NCBI RefSeq assembly: GCF_025823185.1
Contig: NZ_JACKVK010000008.1
Location: forward strand, 1,228,312-1,292,311
From: Mycobacterium yunnanensis
GTDB lineage: Bacteria > Actinomycetota > Actinomycetes > Mycobacteriales > Mycobacteriaceae
Length of the DNA: 64,000 bases
Reading direction: 5' to 3'
Positions 46,751 through 57,323 of this stretch are shown here, one piece after another. The position numbers and the translations under genes were made by a program. Numbering within the stretch: position 1 is the first letter of the stretch; every line of letters begins with the position of its first letter. The notes beneath the pieces were generated by a model. It made no database searches. It saw only the letters and a program-made list of their open reading frames with translations, and had not been told where the DNA came from.

Positions 46751-47731
46751 TCAGGGCCTTTTCGGTGGCGGCGCCACCACACCAAGTGCATCCCGGACCG
46801 ACGTGAAGGTCATCCTTTCGCGCTGGCCGACGTAATCTCCGTCGATCTGACAGGCAACCGGCGTGTCCGCCGTCACGCGTACCCACGGCACGTCGTCGTC
46901 ACGCACCAGATGCTTGGCATCCAGCCGCGGGTTCTTCGAGAGCATCTGGCGCACCAGCCCCAAGTTGGCCCAGATGTTCATGCTGGTGGTGGCGAAGACG
47001 CCGAGATTGGTCTCGAAACTGGTGTCGGGGTTGGTCCACACCGGCCTGGTGTTGGCGTAGGTCCACGGGCTCGAGTTCGACACGAACGCGAAGTGCACGC
47101 CGGTCACGGGAGCCCGGCCGGCGAGCTCCAGGGTCATCGACGGCTCCCGGCGGGCGCTGGCCAGCACCTCGCGGGTGGCCACCTTGATGTAGCGCGACGC
47201 GGTGACCTTGCGCCCCTTCTCTCGCTGAGCCTCCACCGCGGCCACGACGTCGCCGTCGACCCCCATTCCCGCGGTGAAGACGCCCCAGCGGTCGCCGCAG
47301 TCCATCAGGCCGATGCGACGCCACTTCACCCCGCGCCGATAGGCACCGAGTAGGTCGACGAGCTGGTTGGTCGCCTCGACCGGATCGGGGCTGATGCCCA
47401 GGGCGCGGGCGAACACGTTGGCCGACCCGCCGGGCACCACCGAGATCGCCGGGCCGCGTTTGGGCGGGGTCTGCCCGCAATCGCCCAGGATGCCGTTGAC
47501 CACCTCGTTGACCGTGCCGTCGCCACCGTGGACGATCACCACATCCGTTCCGTCTCGCGCTGCGTCCCTTGCGATTTCGATCGCATGGCCGCGGTGGTTG
47601 GTGTGGGCGACGGTCAGCTTGACGCGACTCTCCAGCGCGTGCGCGAGGAGATCACGCCCCGCCGGAGTCGTCGACGTGGCGTTGGGGTTGACGATCAGGA
47701 CGGCACGCACGGGGCTCAACCCTATCGGCAT
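46751..47731 (-). CDS. Diacylglycerol/lipid kinase family protein (Rv3218)
   Basis: A 326-residue DAGK_cat-type protein. The nucleotide-binding motif is VHGGDGTVNEVVNGIL, with the usual GGSANVFARALGI, DCGDRWGVFTAGMGVDGDVV and C-terminal QIDGDYVG. Such enzymes phosphorylate lipids or sphingolipid-like substrates at the membrane; the substrate is not readable. ATG 47731 or GTG 47710 are both possible; the second matches the usual 319-321 length. Confidence 0.88.
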   Translation of the reverse strand: MPIGLSPVRAVLIVNPNATSTTPAGRDLLAHALESRVKLTVAHTNHRGHAIEIARDAARDGTDVVIVHGGDGTVNEVVNGILGDCGQTPPKRGPAISVVPGGSANVFARALGISPDPVEATNQLVDLLGAYRRGVKWRRIGLMDCGDRWGVFTAGMGVDGDVVAAVEAQREKGRKVTASRYIKVATREVLASARREPSMTLELAGRAPVTGVHFAFVSNSSPWTYANTRPVWTNPDTSFETNLGVFATTSMNIWANLGLVRQMLSKNPRLDAKHLVRDDDVPWVRVTADTPVACQIDGDYVGQRERMTFTSVRDALGVVAPPPKRP

Positions 47732-47761
47732 GCCGTCACCACGCGCTCTACGCTCGTCGAT

Positions 47762-48160
47762 GTGATCGTGCCCTCGCCCTCCACCATTCGTCAGGCGGCC
47801 GCCATCGTGGCGCTGGAGGGCGTCGCACTCGTCGTCGTGGCGGTGGTGTTCGTCGTCCGTGCCCTCGAGGGTGCCCACGAGGTGTCGATCAGCGGTTACG
47901 GCACCGCGGCCTGGTACGTCGTGATGGGTGCCGCGGTGCTCACCGCGGCGTGGGCGCTGTGGACCGGGCGGCGGTGGGGCCGTGGGATCGCGGTGTTCGC
48001 CCAGCTGCTGCTGCTACCGGTGGCGTGGTACATCGCGGTCGGCTCGCAGCAGTGGTCCTACGGCATTCCGGTGGCCGTGGTCGCCGTCGTCGCGTTGGTG
48101 CTGCTGTTCAGCCCCTCGGCGGTGCAGTGGTTGGCTCAGAGTTCCGACGGCGAGGTCTGA
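47762..48160 (+). CDS. Small integral membrane protein (Rv3217c type)
   Basis: A 132-residue protein with four predicted transmembrane segments (about 8-30, 47-66, 72-92, 99-118) joined by short loops, including the conserved TAAWYVVMGAAVL and WTGRRWGRGIAV. Function unknown. GTG 47762 starts 30 bases from the divergent kinase gene. Its 3' end overlaps the convergent acetyltransferase by 25 bases. Confidence 0.78.
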   Translation: MIVPSPSTIRQAAAIVALEGVALVVVAVVFVVRALEGAHEVSISGYGTAAWYVVMGAAVLTAAWALWTGRRWGRGIAVFAQLLLLPVAWYIAVGSQQWSYGIPVAVVAVVALVLLFSPSAVQWLAQSSDGEV

Positions 48161-48639
48161 GGTCCGGCGGCCAAGGCCGACAACTCCTCACCGGAGACGC
48201 GGTAGGTGATCCACTCGCTCTGCGGGCGTCCGCCGACGGCGTCGTACAGGGCAATGGCGTTGGAGTTCCAGTCCAGCACCGCCCACGTCAGCCGGGAGTA
48301 GCCTTTGTCGACGCACTCACGGGCCAGCGTCGAGAGCAAGGTGCGCGCCAGACCGTGTCGCCGGAATGCGGGCCGTACGAAGAGATCCTCGAGGTAGATG
48401 CCGGCGACGCCGTCCCACGTGGAGAAGTTGTAGAACCACAACGCCATGGCGGCCGGTTGGCCGTCGACCTCCGCGACGTGTGCCTGGACCGTGGGCGGAT
48501 CGCCGAACAGTGCCTCGCGCAACTGTGTCTCGGTCACGGTGCACTCCTCGGCGGCGTGCTCGAACTCGGCCAGCTCGCGCACCATGGCGACGAGGTCGGC
48601 CTCGTCACCGGGTCGCGCTCGACGGATGTTCACGGTCAT
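48136..48639 (-). CDS. GNAT acetyltransferase (diamine/SSAT-like)
   Basis: A 167-residue GNAT enzyme. The acetyl-CoA loop is VRPAFRRHGLARTLL (R/Q-x-x-G-x-G/A), with YLEDLFV before it, the pattern of spermidine/thialysine N-acetyltransferases. Substrate not known. ATG 48639 overlaps the isochorismate synthase stop by four bases (coupled). It is last in the gpm2-entC-GNAT operon. Confidence 0.88.
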   Translation of the reverse strand: MTVNIRRARPGDEADLVAMVRELAEFEHAAEECTVTETQLREALFGDPPTVQAHVAEVDGQPAAMALWFYNFSTWDGVAGIYLEDLFVRPAFRRHGLARTLLSTLARECVDKGYSRLTWAVLDWNSNAIALYDAVGGRPQSEWITYRVSGEELSALAAGPQTSPSEL

Positions 48640-49727
48640 GTGCTGACTCCCAACGCGCTGAGGATGGTGCGGAACTTCGTATTCGTCTCGGCCACTTCGT
48701 CATCCGGATCCGATTCGGCGACGATTCCGCCGCCGGACCTGGCCTGGGCGCTGAGCCGGTCGGCCGACAACTCCGCGCAGCGGATCGACACCACCCAGGT
48801 GCCGTCACCCTGGCCGTCGCACCATCCGACGGCGCCGGCGTAGAAGCCGCGGTCACCCTCGACGTCGGAGATGAGGCGGACGGCGTCGGCGGTGGGTACT
48901 CCGCCGACGGCGGCGGTGGGGTGCAGTGCCACCGCGAGATCCAATGCGGTGACGGACCTTTCGCGGAGCCGACCGGTGATCGGTGTGTTCAGATGCCACA
49001 CCGCCGAGGTGCGGCTCAGCTCGGGGGTGGGGGCGATCTCGAGGTCGGTGCACAGCGGCTGCAACGCCGTGCGCATCTGCTCGACGACCAACCGATGCTC
49101 GTGGAGGTCCTTGGCGGAGTCGGCCAGGGCCGCGCCGTTGGCCCGGTCGGTCGTCGGATCTGCCGAGCGCGGTGCCGATCCCGCGAACGGCCGGCAACTG
49201 ACGACGTCGCCGCGGCGGGCCACCAGCAACTCGGGGCTGGCACCGATGAGCGCGGTGCCGACGTGGCGACCGCCCGCCGCACTCAAGTCGACGAAGTACG
49301 CAGTCGCAGAGGTGTCTTCGGCGAGTCGACGCACCAGGGTGGCGATGTCCAGTGGCGCGTCGGCAAGCAGGTGCAGCGCGCGCGCCAGCACCACCTTGTG
49401 CAGCGGCGAGTCGGGGTTGCGAAGCTGCTCCAACGCCGTGGCGATGCGGGCCCGGTGTTCGTCGGGAGTGGGCTCCGTTGCGGTGATGCGGACGGCGGGC
49501 ATCGGACGGGTGGGCCAGTCCGGCAGCGTCGCGCTCCGGCGGACGTTCTCGGGGGCGGACAGTGCGGCCGGCTGGGTGACGTCGAATGGCAACGCTCCCA
49601 ACACCATTCGGGTGTCACCGGCGGCAAGGGTCGATCGCGCGTCGGCCAGCGTGGGATAGGCGACCGTCACACCGTCGGCCACGAGCACGCCGTCGCGCTC
49701 GGCCAGGACGAAGGTCGGTTCCGTCAC
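48636..49727 (-). CDS. entC: Isochorismate synthase (MenF/EntC)
   Basis: A 363-residue chorismate-binding enzyme. C-terminal motifs include LHPTAAVGGVPTADAVRLI, RGFYAGAVGW and SGGGIVAESDPDDEV, which hold magnesium and chorismate. The product isochorismate leads to menaquinone in mycobacteria, or to salicylate and siderophores. GTG 49727 overlaps the gpm2 stop (GTGA). The family is annotated entC in M. tuberculosis Rv3215. Confidence 0.9.
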   Translation of the reverse strand: MTEPTFVLAERDGVLVADGVTVAYPTLADARSTLAAGDTRMVLGALPFDVTQPAALSAPENVRRSATLPDWPTRPMPAVRITATEPTPDEHRARIATALEQLRNPDSPLHKVVLARALHLLADAPLDIATLVRRLAEDTSATAYFVDLSAAGGRHVGTALIGASPELLVARRGDVVSCRPFAGSAPRSADPTTDRANGAALADSAKDLHEHRLVVEQMRTALQPLCTDLEIAPTPELSRTSAVWHLNTPITGRLRERSVTALDLAVALHPTAAVGGVPTADAVRLISDVEGDRGFYAGAVGWCDGQGDGTWVVSIRCAELSADRLSAQARSGGGIVAESDPDDEVAETNTKFRTILSALGVST

Positions 49728-50362
49728 GCGGGCAGACAGGGGTTGGGGTGCCCGGTCAGGCCGAGCGCGGCGATCTGCCGGACACCGTGCTCGAAGCCGC
49801 AGACCGCGATGGACGCCGCCGCCATCGACACCCTGATGCCCTCGGCGATCGGCAGTTCGATCCACCGGGTCATCACGGCGCGCGAGAAATGCCCATGCCC
49901 GACGAAGACCACGTCGCGCGTCTCCATGTGCGACAGCGCCAGCGCGACGGCGCGGTCGGCGCGGGCGCTGACCGCCGCGGTGCTCTCGCCGCCGGGGCAG
50001 CCGTACTTCCACACCGTCCAGTCCGGCGTCGTCTCGCGAATCTCGGCGGTGGTCAGGCCCTCGTAGTCGCCGTAGTTCCACTCGGCCAGCAGCGGCGTCA
50101 CCTCGTCGACGGTCAACCCGGCCAGCTCGGCGGTGACCAGTGCGCGGTGCCGCGGACTGCTCACCACCAACGGGTCGCGCAGCCGTAGGTCGGCCAGCGC
50201 CTCGCGCGCCAGGGTGGCCTGCTCGCGTCCCTCGTCGGTCAGTTCGAGGTCCGTGGTCCCCGTGTGTCTGCCGCTCTTGGACCATTCGGTCTCACCGTGC
50301 CGCAGCAACAACAGCCGATGCCGCTCGACGCCTCCAGACTGCTGCCCTCCGGACACACTCAC
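49724..50362 (-). CDS. gpm2: Histidine phosphatase family protein Gpm2
   Basis: A 212-residue branch of the phosphoglycerate-mutase superfamily. The catalytic RHGETEW loop has the phospho-His, followed by NYGDYEGLTT and VFVGHGHFSRAV with the second His. The related M. tuberculosis Rv3214 behaves as a phosphatase rather than a mutase, so the gene name may mislead. GTG 50362 (or 50356) is used because no ATG fits the family start. First of the entC operon, divergent from parA. Confidence 0.88.
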   Translation of the reverse strand: MSVSGGQQSGGVERHRLLLLRHGETEWSKSGRHTGTTDLELTDEGREQATLAREALADLRLRDPLVVSSPRHRALVTAELAGLTVDEVTPLLAEWNYGDYEGLTTAEIRETTPDWTVWKYGCPGGESTAAVSARADRAVALALSHMETRDVVFVGHGHFSRAVMTRWIELPIAEGIRVSMAAASIAVCGFEHGVRQIAALGLTGHPNPCLPA

Positions 50363-50449
50363 ACCCGCGATTGTGCCGCACGCGCCTTCTCGGGTTGCGC
50401 GTGCCAGTATGAACCGCATGCCCCCGGCGAGCGAAGCAACGGTGACCAC

Positions 50450-51253
50450 GTGACGCGGGTGCTCGCGGTCGCCAACCAAAAGGGCGGCGTCGCCAAGACG
50501 ACCACCGTCGCGTCGCTGGGTGCGGCGCTAACCGAACAGGGCCGACGGGTGCTGCTCGTCGACCTGGATCCGCAGGGCTCGCTGACGTTCTCCCTGGGCC
50601 ACGACCCGGACAAGCTGGCGGTGTCGATCCACGAGGTGCTGCTCGGCGACGTCGAACCCGACACCGCGCTGCTCGAGACACCGGAGGGCATGACGCTGTT
50701 GCCCGCCAACATCGACCTCGCGGGGGCCGAGGCGATGCTGTTGATGCGGGCGGGCCGGGAGTACGCACTGAAGCGGGCGCTGACCAAACTGGAGTCGAGT
50801 ACCGATCCCTTCGACGTCGTCATCGTCGACTGCCCGCCGTCCCTTGGCGTCCTGACCCTCAACGGGCTGACCGCCGCCGACGAGGTCATCGTGCCGCTGC
50901 AGTGCGAGACGCTCGCGCACCGCGGCGTCGGACAGTTCCTGCGCACGGTCGACGACGTGCAGCAGATCACCAACGCCGACCTGGTGCTGCTGGGGGCGCT
51001 GCCGACGCTGTACGACTCGCGGACCACGCACAGCCGCGACGTGATCCTCGACGTCGTCGACCGCTACCAGCTACCGGTGCTAGCCCCGCCGATCCCCAGA
51101 ACGGTGCGCTTCGCCGAGGCAAGTGCCTCGGGGGCGTCGGTGCTGGCGGGACGAAAGAACAAGGGCGCGTTGGCCTATCGTGAGCTCGCAGCGGCGTTGC
51201 TCAAGCACTGGAAGTCCGGCAAGGCGCTGCCGACGTTCACCCCGGAGCTCTAG
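50450..51253 (+). CDS. ParA/Soj-family ATPase (orphan)
   Basis: A 267-residue MinD/ParA ATPase. The deviant Walker A reads KGGVAKTT (Gly replaced by Ala in the usual KGGVGKTT). Walker A' and B are VLLVDLDPQGSLT and VVIVDCPPSLG. No ParB gene is adjacent, and this is not the chromosomal parAB locus near the origin. It likely positions some protein cargo. GTG 50450 start; converges on the propeller gene with no gap. Confidence 0.9.
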   Translation: MTRVLAVANQKGGVAKTTTVASLGAALTEQGRRVLLVDLDPQGSLTFSLGHDPDKLAVSIHEVLLGDVEPDTALLETPEGMTLLPANIDLAGAEAMLLMRAGREYALKRALTKLESSTDPFDVVIVDCPPSLGVLTLNGLTAADEVIVPLQCETLAHRGVGQFLRTVDDVQQITNADLVLLGALPTLYDSRTTHSRDVILDVVDRYQLPVLAPPIPRTVRFAEASASGASVLAGRKNKGALAYRELAAALLKHWKSGKALPTFTPEL

Positions 51254-52501
51254 TCAGGCCAGGGCGACCAGGGTGTCGCCACGCTGTTCGAGCACGGTCG
51301 TGCCGGCGACGTTCGGGACGACGGCGAATTGACTCGGTGGCCGCGGTACCTGGATGTGGGACTCGCCGGCGCCGGTCCCGGGGGCGAACACGTCGTATCC
51401 GGAGGTGACGGGGACCAGCATCCGCCCCGCCATCAGGGTGGCCGGACCCACCGGTGCCTGCGGCGCGACCGGGGTGACGGTGTACTTGTATCGCAATCCG
51501 TTGGCATCGAAGACCATGACCGAATCGCCGGTCCACCAGGTGATGAGGTCGCCGGCCCGGGAGGCCACGGCCTGCGGTGAGGCGGGACCCGGCAAGGCGG
51601 TGCTCGCGATCGTCGTCCCCGTGTCGTCGATGACGTTGACGACGGGCGTCGGCTTGGACAGGTAGACCGCCGTGGTGGTGTCGGAGACGGCGATGACCCG
51701 TGCGTCGGAGTCTGCGGGGACGCCCGGCAGCTGCACGATCTTGGTGGTGGGTTCGTCCTCCTGGTCGGCGGGGACCAGCAGCGTCAGCCTCAGGTCGGCC
51801 TGCCCGGGACACTTCTGCAGTACCGAGACCGCGTTGGAGCTCGCCGCGGCCGAGACCATGCCGCACAGCGGCTGGGCCGGGACGCCGGGTTTGATCCGTG
51901 CGTCGAGGTAGCCGTACCCGATCATCCGGACCATGTCCGATCGCCACAGTTCGAGCCGGGTGTCGCCGACCGACAGCACGGTCGACCCGTCCGAGGACAG
52001 CGTCACGTCGGGGTCGGCATAGGCGGTCCGGGAGTAGTGGCGGCGCCCGGTTTGCCCGTCGATGGTGGTCACCTGCCCGCAACCCCGGTCGTCGGGGTAC
52101 ACCGCGACGGCGTCGTTGTAGACGTAGGTGACACCGCACAGCGGGACACCACGGGCGTAGCTCCACAGCACGCGCCCGGTGGCCGGGTCGCGACCGTCGA
52201 CCTCGTTTCCGTCCCCGGTGACGACGGCACCGCCGGCCACCACGGGGCGGCGAGTCTTCGGGCTGGCGGCACTCCACACCTCCCGCAGCGCCCTCGGGAC
52301 GTCGCGGGCGGCCTTCAGTGCGGGCACCGGCTCGGCGGCCGGTGCGCTGAGGGTGGCCCTGGCGTCACTGCTCCACCAGACGAGTCCGGCGGCGACGGCG
52401 AGCACCACCACGATCGCAGCGGCCGCCAGCAGATCGCCCCTGGTGCGGCGTTCCGGTGGTGGGGAACCCCGCCACCGGGGGAACTTCACGGCTGGAACCA
52501 T
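51254..52501 (-). CDS. Membrane-anchored PQQ-like beta-propeller protein (Rv3212)
   Basis: A 415-residue protein. A single N-terminal transmembrane helix (LLAAAAIVVVLAVAAGLVWW, about 25-44) follows a basic stretch, and the outside part is a beta-propeller with repeated V-x-x-D-G-x-T-L-type strands. Function is unknown. It sits between rhlE and parA; ATG 52501 matches the M. tuberculosis length of about 407. Confidence 0.83.
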   Translation of the reverse strand: MVPAVKFPRWRGSPPPERRTRGDLLAAAAIVVVLAVAAGLVWWSSDARATLSAPAAEPVPALKAARDVPRALREVWSAASPKTRRPVVAGGAVVTGDGNEVDGRDPATGRVLWSYARGVPLCGVTYVYNDAVAVYPDDRGCGQVTTIDGQTGRRHYSRTAYADPDVTLSSDGSTVLSVGDTRLELWRSDMVRMIGYGYLDARIKPGVPAQPLCGMVSAAASSNAVSVLQKCPGQADLRLTLLVPADQEDEPTTKIVQLPGVPADSDARVIAVSDTTTAVYLSKPTPVVNVIDDTGTTIASTALPGPASPQAVASRAGDLITWWTGDSVMVFDANGLRYKYTVTPVAPQAPVGPATLMAGRMLVPVTSGYDVFAPGTGAGESHIQVPRPPSQFAVVPNVAGTTVLEQRGDTLVALA

Positions 52502-52520
52502 CGGGACGTGGGCGCCCCGG

Positions 52521-54110
52521 TCAGCTGGTGGTCGGCGCGGACGTGCTGGGACGACGACGCCTGCGCCGACGCTTGGCCGGGCCGGTGGAGTCGCCAGCGG
52601 GGGCCGTCTCGGTGCCCTCGGGTGCCGAGCCCGTGCTCTCGGTGTCCTGGCCCGACGTGGCCTCCGACTTCGCCGCACCGCGGGTGCGCTGCCGGGTCCG
52701 CTCGCGGTTGCGGGCCGGTCGGTCGCTGCTGACGCGCTTCTCGCCGTCCCGGGACTCGCGCTGCGGCCGGTCCCTCGGCTCGGTGGAGCGCGTCGCCTTG
52801 CCGATCGAGCCGGTGGCGTCGGCCGGGATGCCGAGGTCGGTGAACAGGTGCGCGGAGCTGGAGTACGTCTCGAGGGGATCGGGGGTGTCGAGACCGAGGG
52901 CCTTGTCGATCATCGTCCAGCGGGGCAGCTCGTCCCAGTCGACGAGGGTGACCGCGATGCCCGTCTTGCCCGCACGGCCGGTGCGCCCGATGCGGTGCAC
53001 GTAGGCCTGCTCGTCCTCGGGGATCTGGTAGTTGATGACGTGGGTGATGTCGTCGATGTCGATGCCGCGTGCCGCGACGTCGGTGGCGACGAGCACGTCG
53101 ACGTCACCGTTGCGGAAACCCTTCAGCGCCTTCTCGCGGGCCGCCTGGCCGAGGTCGCCGTGCACGGCGCCGACCTTGAAGCCGCGCTCGGCGAGTTCGT
53201 CGGCGACCTTCTGCGCGGTGCGCTTGGTGCGGGTGAAGATCATCGTGGCGCCACGGCCGTCGGCCTGCAGAATGCGGGCGACCATCTCGACCTTGTCCAG
53301 CGCGTGCGCTCGGTAGGCGTGCTGCGTGGTGTTCTCGTGGGTGGCTGCCGAATGCGGCGCCTCGGCGCGAATGTGCGTCGGCTGGTTCATGAACGTGCGG
53401 GCGAGCGTGATGATCGGGTCGGGCATCGTCGCCGAGAACAGCATCGCCTGCCGGTCGTCGGGGGTCTGCTTGAGGATCCGCTCGATGTCGGGCAGGAAGC
53501 CGAGGTCGAGCATCTCGTCGGCCTCGTCGAGCACGAGCACCGACAGGCCCCCGAGCTGCAGGTGCCCCTGCTGGGCGAGGTCGAGCAACCGGCCGGGCGT
53601 GCCGACGACGACGTCGACGCCCTTCTGCAGCGCCTCGATCTGCGACTCGTAGGGGCGGCCGCCGTAGATGGCGGTGACGGACATCTTGCGGTCGCCGACC
53701 CTCAGGTACTTGGCGGCGTTGGCGAGGTCCTCGTAGACCTGGATGCACAGCTCACGGGTGGGCACCACGATGAGCGCGCGGGGGATTCCCGTCAGCGGGC
53801 GGGACTCGTCGGTGACGATGCGGTGCAGCAGCGGCACGCCGAAGGCGAAGGTCTTGCCCATGCCGGTGCGGGCCTGACCGATCAGGTCGTCGCCCGACAG
53901 TGCCAGCGGCAGGGTCAGTTCCTGGATGGCGAAGGTGTGTTCGATGCCGGATTCGGCCAGCGCCCGGACGATCTCCTCGCGGACGCCGAGCTCGGCGAAC
54001 GTCGTGGTCTTGGGGGCTGCCTCGGGACCGTCGACGACGACGACGATGTCGGGGGTCGCGACGTCCTGGTCGGATTCGGGGCCGTTGGGGGTGGTGGTGA
54101 ATGAAGTCAT
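52521..54110 (-). CDS. rhlE: DEAD-box RNA helicase RhlE
   Basis: A 529-residue helicase. Motifs in order: Q-motif (AIQELTLPLALSG), I ARTGMGKT, Ia PTREL, Ib GTPGRLLDL, II DEAD, III SAT, IV, V ARGIDI and VI HRIGRTGRAG. The C-terminal 120 residues are Arg/Ser/Pro-rich and disordered and end in a RRRRRR cluster that binds RNA or ribonucleoproteins. RhlE acts in the RNA degradosome of mycobacteria. ATG 54110 is preceded by AAAGG. Confidence 0.95.
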   Translation of the reverse strand: MTSFTTTPNGPESDQDVATPDIVVVVDGPEAAPKTTTFAELGVREEIVRALAESGIEHTFAIQELTLPLALSGDDLIGQARTGMGKTFAFGVPLLHRIVTDESRPLTGIPRALIVVPTRELCIQVYEDLANAAKYLRVGDRKMSVTAIYGGRPYESQIEALQKGVDVVVGTPGRLLDLAQQGHLQLGGLSVLVLDEADEMLDLGFLPDIERILKQTPDDRQAMLFSATMPDPIITLARTFMNQPTHIRAEAPHSAATHENTTQHAYRAHALDKVEMVARILQADGRGATMIFTRTKRTAQKVADELAERGFKVGAVHGDLGQAAREKALKGFRNGDVDVLVATDVAARGIDIDDITHVINYQIPEDEQAYVHRIGRTGRAGKTGIAVTLVDWDELPRWTMIDKALGLDTPDPLETYSSSAHLFTDLGIPADATGSIGKATRSTEPRDRPQRESRDGEKRVSSDRPARNRERTRQRTRGAAKSEATSGQDTESTGSAPEGTETAPAGDSTGPAKRRRRRRRPSTSAPTTS

Positions 54111-54346
54111 GCGTTTGCCGACGTAACCTTTCGTTTGTCAATCTCGCGGCGTCCACACGCGCACACGGGTTCGACGAAGGAACGTTGGGGGCCTCGGCTT
54201 CCGGGGAAGCGGACCGACACGTGCACGCACATTTCTTGGGAGCGGCGGGTACGAGATGTGCCACTTCCGCCCCCCATGATAGCTGGCCGGTGATTCGGTG
54301 CCGTCGCGACGCCGATCGGCGTGCCGGGCCCGTCTAGAGTCGACCC

Positions 54347-55039
54347 ATGACTCCGACGCAGCCCGGGGCGTCGCCCGAGCAGACGGTGGCCCCGACGGTG
54401 GCCAGGCATGCAGGTGTCGACCAGCTGTTCGCGCTCCTGGCCTACGGCGAGGTGGCCGCGTTCTATCGCCTGACCGACGAGGCGCGGATGGCTCCCAACC
54501 TGGCGGGTCGGATCAACATGGCCAGCATGGCGGCCGCCGAGATGAACCACTACGAGCTGCTGCGTGAGGCACTGGCCAAGCGCGGCGTCGACATCGTTCC
54601 CGCGATGACCAAGTACGCCTCCGCCCTGGAGAACTACCACCGCTTGACCACGCCGAGCACCTGGCTCGAGGCGCTGGTCAAGACGTACATCGGCGACGCG
54701 CTGGCCGCCGACTTCTACCTGGAGATCGCCGACGCGCTCCCCGACGACGCCGCCGACGTGGTGCGCGCGGTGCTCTCGGAGACCGGGCACTCGCAGTTCG
54801 TCGTGGCCGAGGTCAAGGCCGCGGTCACCGCCAGCGACAAGCAACGCCACCGGCTGGCGCTGTGGTCGCGGCGGCTTCTGGGCGAGGCCATCACGCAGGC
54901 GCAGTACGTGCTCGCCGAACACGACGAACTGGTCGACTTCGTCGTCACCAGCGGTGAGGGCCTTGGCCGGTTGACCGAGTTCTTCGGCCGGTTGCAGGAG
55001 ACCCACAACGCCCGGGTGCGCGAGCTCGGTCTGGGGTAG
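54347..55039 (+). CDS. Ferritin-like (MiaE_2) di-iron protein, Rv3210c type
   Basis: A 230-residue four-helix-bundle protein. Potential di-iron carboxylate/His ligands are E (FALLAYGEVAAFY), EMNHYE (E..H), DFYLE and SETGHSQF (E..H). The family resembles the tRNA hydroxylase MiaE but is not proven to act on tRNA. ATG 54347 stands in the divergent region with rhlE; it converges on the MmpS-like gene with a two-base gap. Confidence 0.86.
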   Translation: MTPTQPGASPEQTVAPTVARHAGVDQLFALLAYGEVAAFYRLTDEARMAPNLAGRINMASMAAAEMNHYELLREALAKRGVDIVPAMTKYASALENYHRLTTPSTWLEALVKTYIGDALAADFYLEIADALPDDAADVVRAVLSETGHSQFVVAEVKAAVTASDKQRHRLALWSRRLLGEAITQAQYVLAEHDELVDFVVTSGEGLGRLTEFFGRLQETHNARVRELGLG

Positions 55040-55041
55040 GC

Positions 55042-55977
55042 CTACTTGGTGCAGGTGGCGATCATCGAGTTGGTGTTCTGGGCCACCAGGATTGTGCCGT
55101 TCGCGTCGGTCACCGAGCAGTTCAGCCGACCGGTGAGGCTGGTCGCGGTTACCGAGGTCAGCTCGACACCCGGGTCCAGGGTCACCGAACGCACCCAGGG
55201 CAGTGCCACGTTGAACTGCGTTTGCAGCGCACCTTGGCCGTCGGTGTAGACCACGGTCACCAGGTCAAGCAGCGGCCGGTCGCCCGTGACCTGGTAGGTG
55301 ACCGTCCGCGGCGACGCGACGGGAACGGGAGCGGCCTGGGGAGCGGGTGCCTGGCTGGTGGCCACCGGCGTGGTCGGCGGAACCGTGGTGACCGTCTCCG
55401 GGGACAGCGCGGCGACGGGCGGGGGCGGTGCCACGGAGCTGAGCACCGGCGGTGCCGTGGTCGCGGGGGTGGTGACGGCGTCCTGAGCCGCGGTGGTCGG
55501 TGTGGTCGCGACGATCGTCTTGGACACCGACCCGCTGTCACCGCCACCGAGGATCACCACCGTGCAGATTATCGCGACGAGCAGGATCGCGCCTGCGACG
55601 CCGGCGACCCAGACCCACCGCCGGTCGATGGACTCCTCGTACTCGTAGACGTCGTCATCGTCCGCGTAGTCCTCGGGGTAGTCCCCGTAGTCCGCGTCGC
55701 GGTCATAGGAGTCGTAGTCCTGGACGGCGCTGGCCGTGGACCGGCCGTATTCGGAGGACCGGTACCCCGACCGGTACTCGTAGCCGGACGACGACCCGTA
55801 GGAACCACGAGAGCCGTACTCGGGGTCGTACTCGCGCCGGCGGTAGGTGGCGCCGCCGTCGACGACGTCGCTCTCGACGTCGGTGTACCCGCCGGTCCGC
55901 GCGCCGCGAATGCCGTTCGTGCCGGCGTTGCGTGCCGTGGTTGACGTCCTCGAATACGTTCCGTAAGGCCTGTCCAT
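55042..55977 (-). CDS. MmpS-like membrane protein with disordered Tyr-rich tail
   Basis: A 311-residue protein. The N-terminal 110 residues are cytosolic, disordered and rich in Tyr/Ser/Asp/Gly (YGSSSGYEYRSGYRSSEYGR). One transmembrane helix, WVWVAGVAGAILLVAIICTVVIL, is at about 117-140, then a Pro/Thr-rich linker, and a C-terminal MmpS-type domain (TYQVTGDRPLLDLVTVVYTDG...LNCSVTDANGTILVAQ). No MmpL gene is near. ATG 55977 follows GGGAAGCGG. Confidence 0.85.
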   Translation of the reverse strand: MDRPYGTYSRTSTTARNAGTNGIRGARTGGYTDVESDVVDGGATYRRREYDPEYGSRGSYGSSSGYEYRSGYRSSEYGRSTASAVQDYDSYDRDADYGDYPEDYADDDDVYEYEESIDRRWVWVAGVAGAILLVAIICTVVILGGGDSGSVSKTIVATTPTTAAQDAVTTPATTAPPVLSSVAPPPPVAALSPETVTTVPPTTPVATSQAPAPQAAPVPVASPRTVTYQVTGDRPLLDLVTVVYTDGQGALQTQFNVALPWVRSVTLDPGVELTSVTATSLTGRLNCSVTDANGTILVAQNTNSMIATCTK

Positions 55978-56206
55978 ACCGCTTCCCGTGAGTCGCTTGG
56001 TGTGTAGAGCCGATGCTAACGAGACAGGAGTGACGCACGAGGTTGGCGCGCCTTCGGTGAGGTCACGGTCGGGACTCGAGTTGGTCATCGGTCGGCCACC
56101 GCGTCGGGCGCGCTGCGCTGTCGGCGAAGTCGCGCCACCGCCGACGCGCGCGACCTCGGCCGTCCACTAGCCTGCTCAAGGGATACCAACGAACGGAAGG
56201 GTTCAC

Positions 56207-57255
<1,049 letters not shown>

Positions 57256-57323
57256 TCACGTGATGCCATGTGCCGGTGGCGCGCCACAGTCGCTCCACGG
57301 CGCGCCTGTGCCATTCTGGTGCG

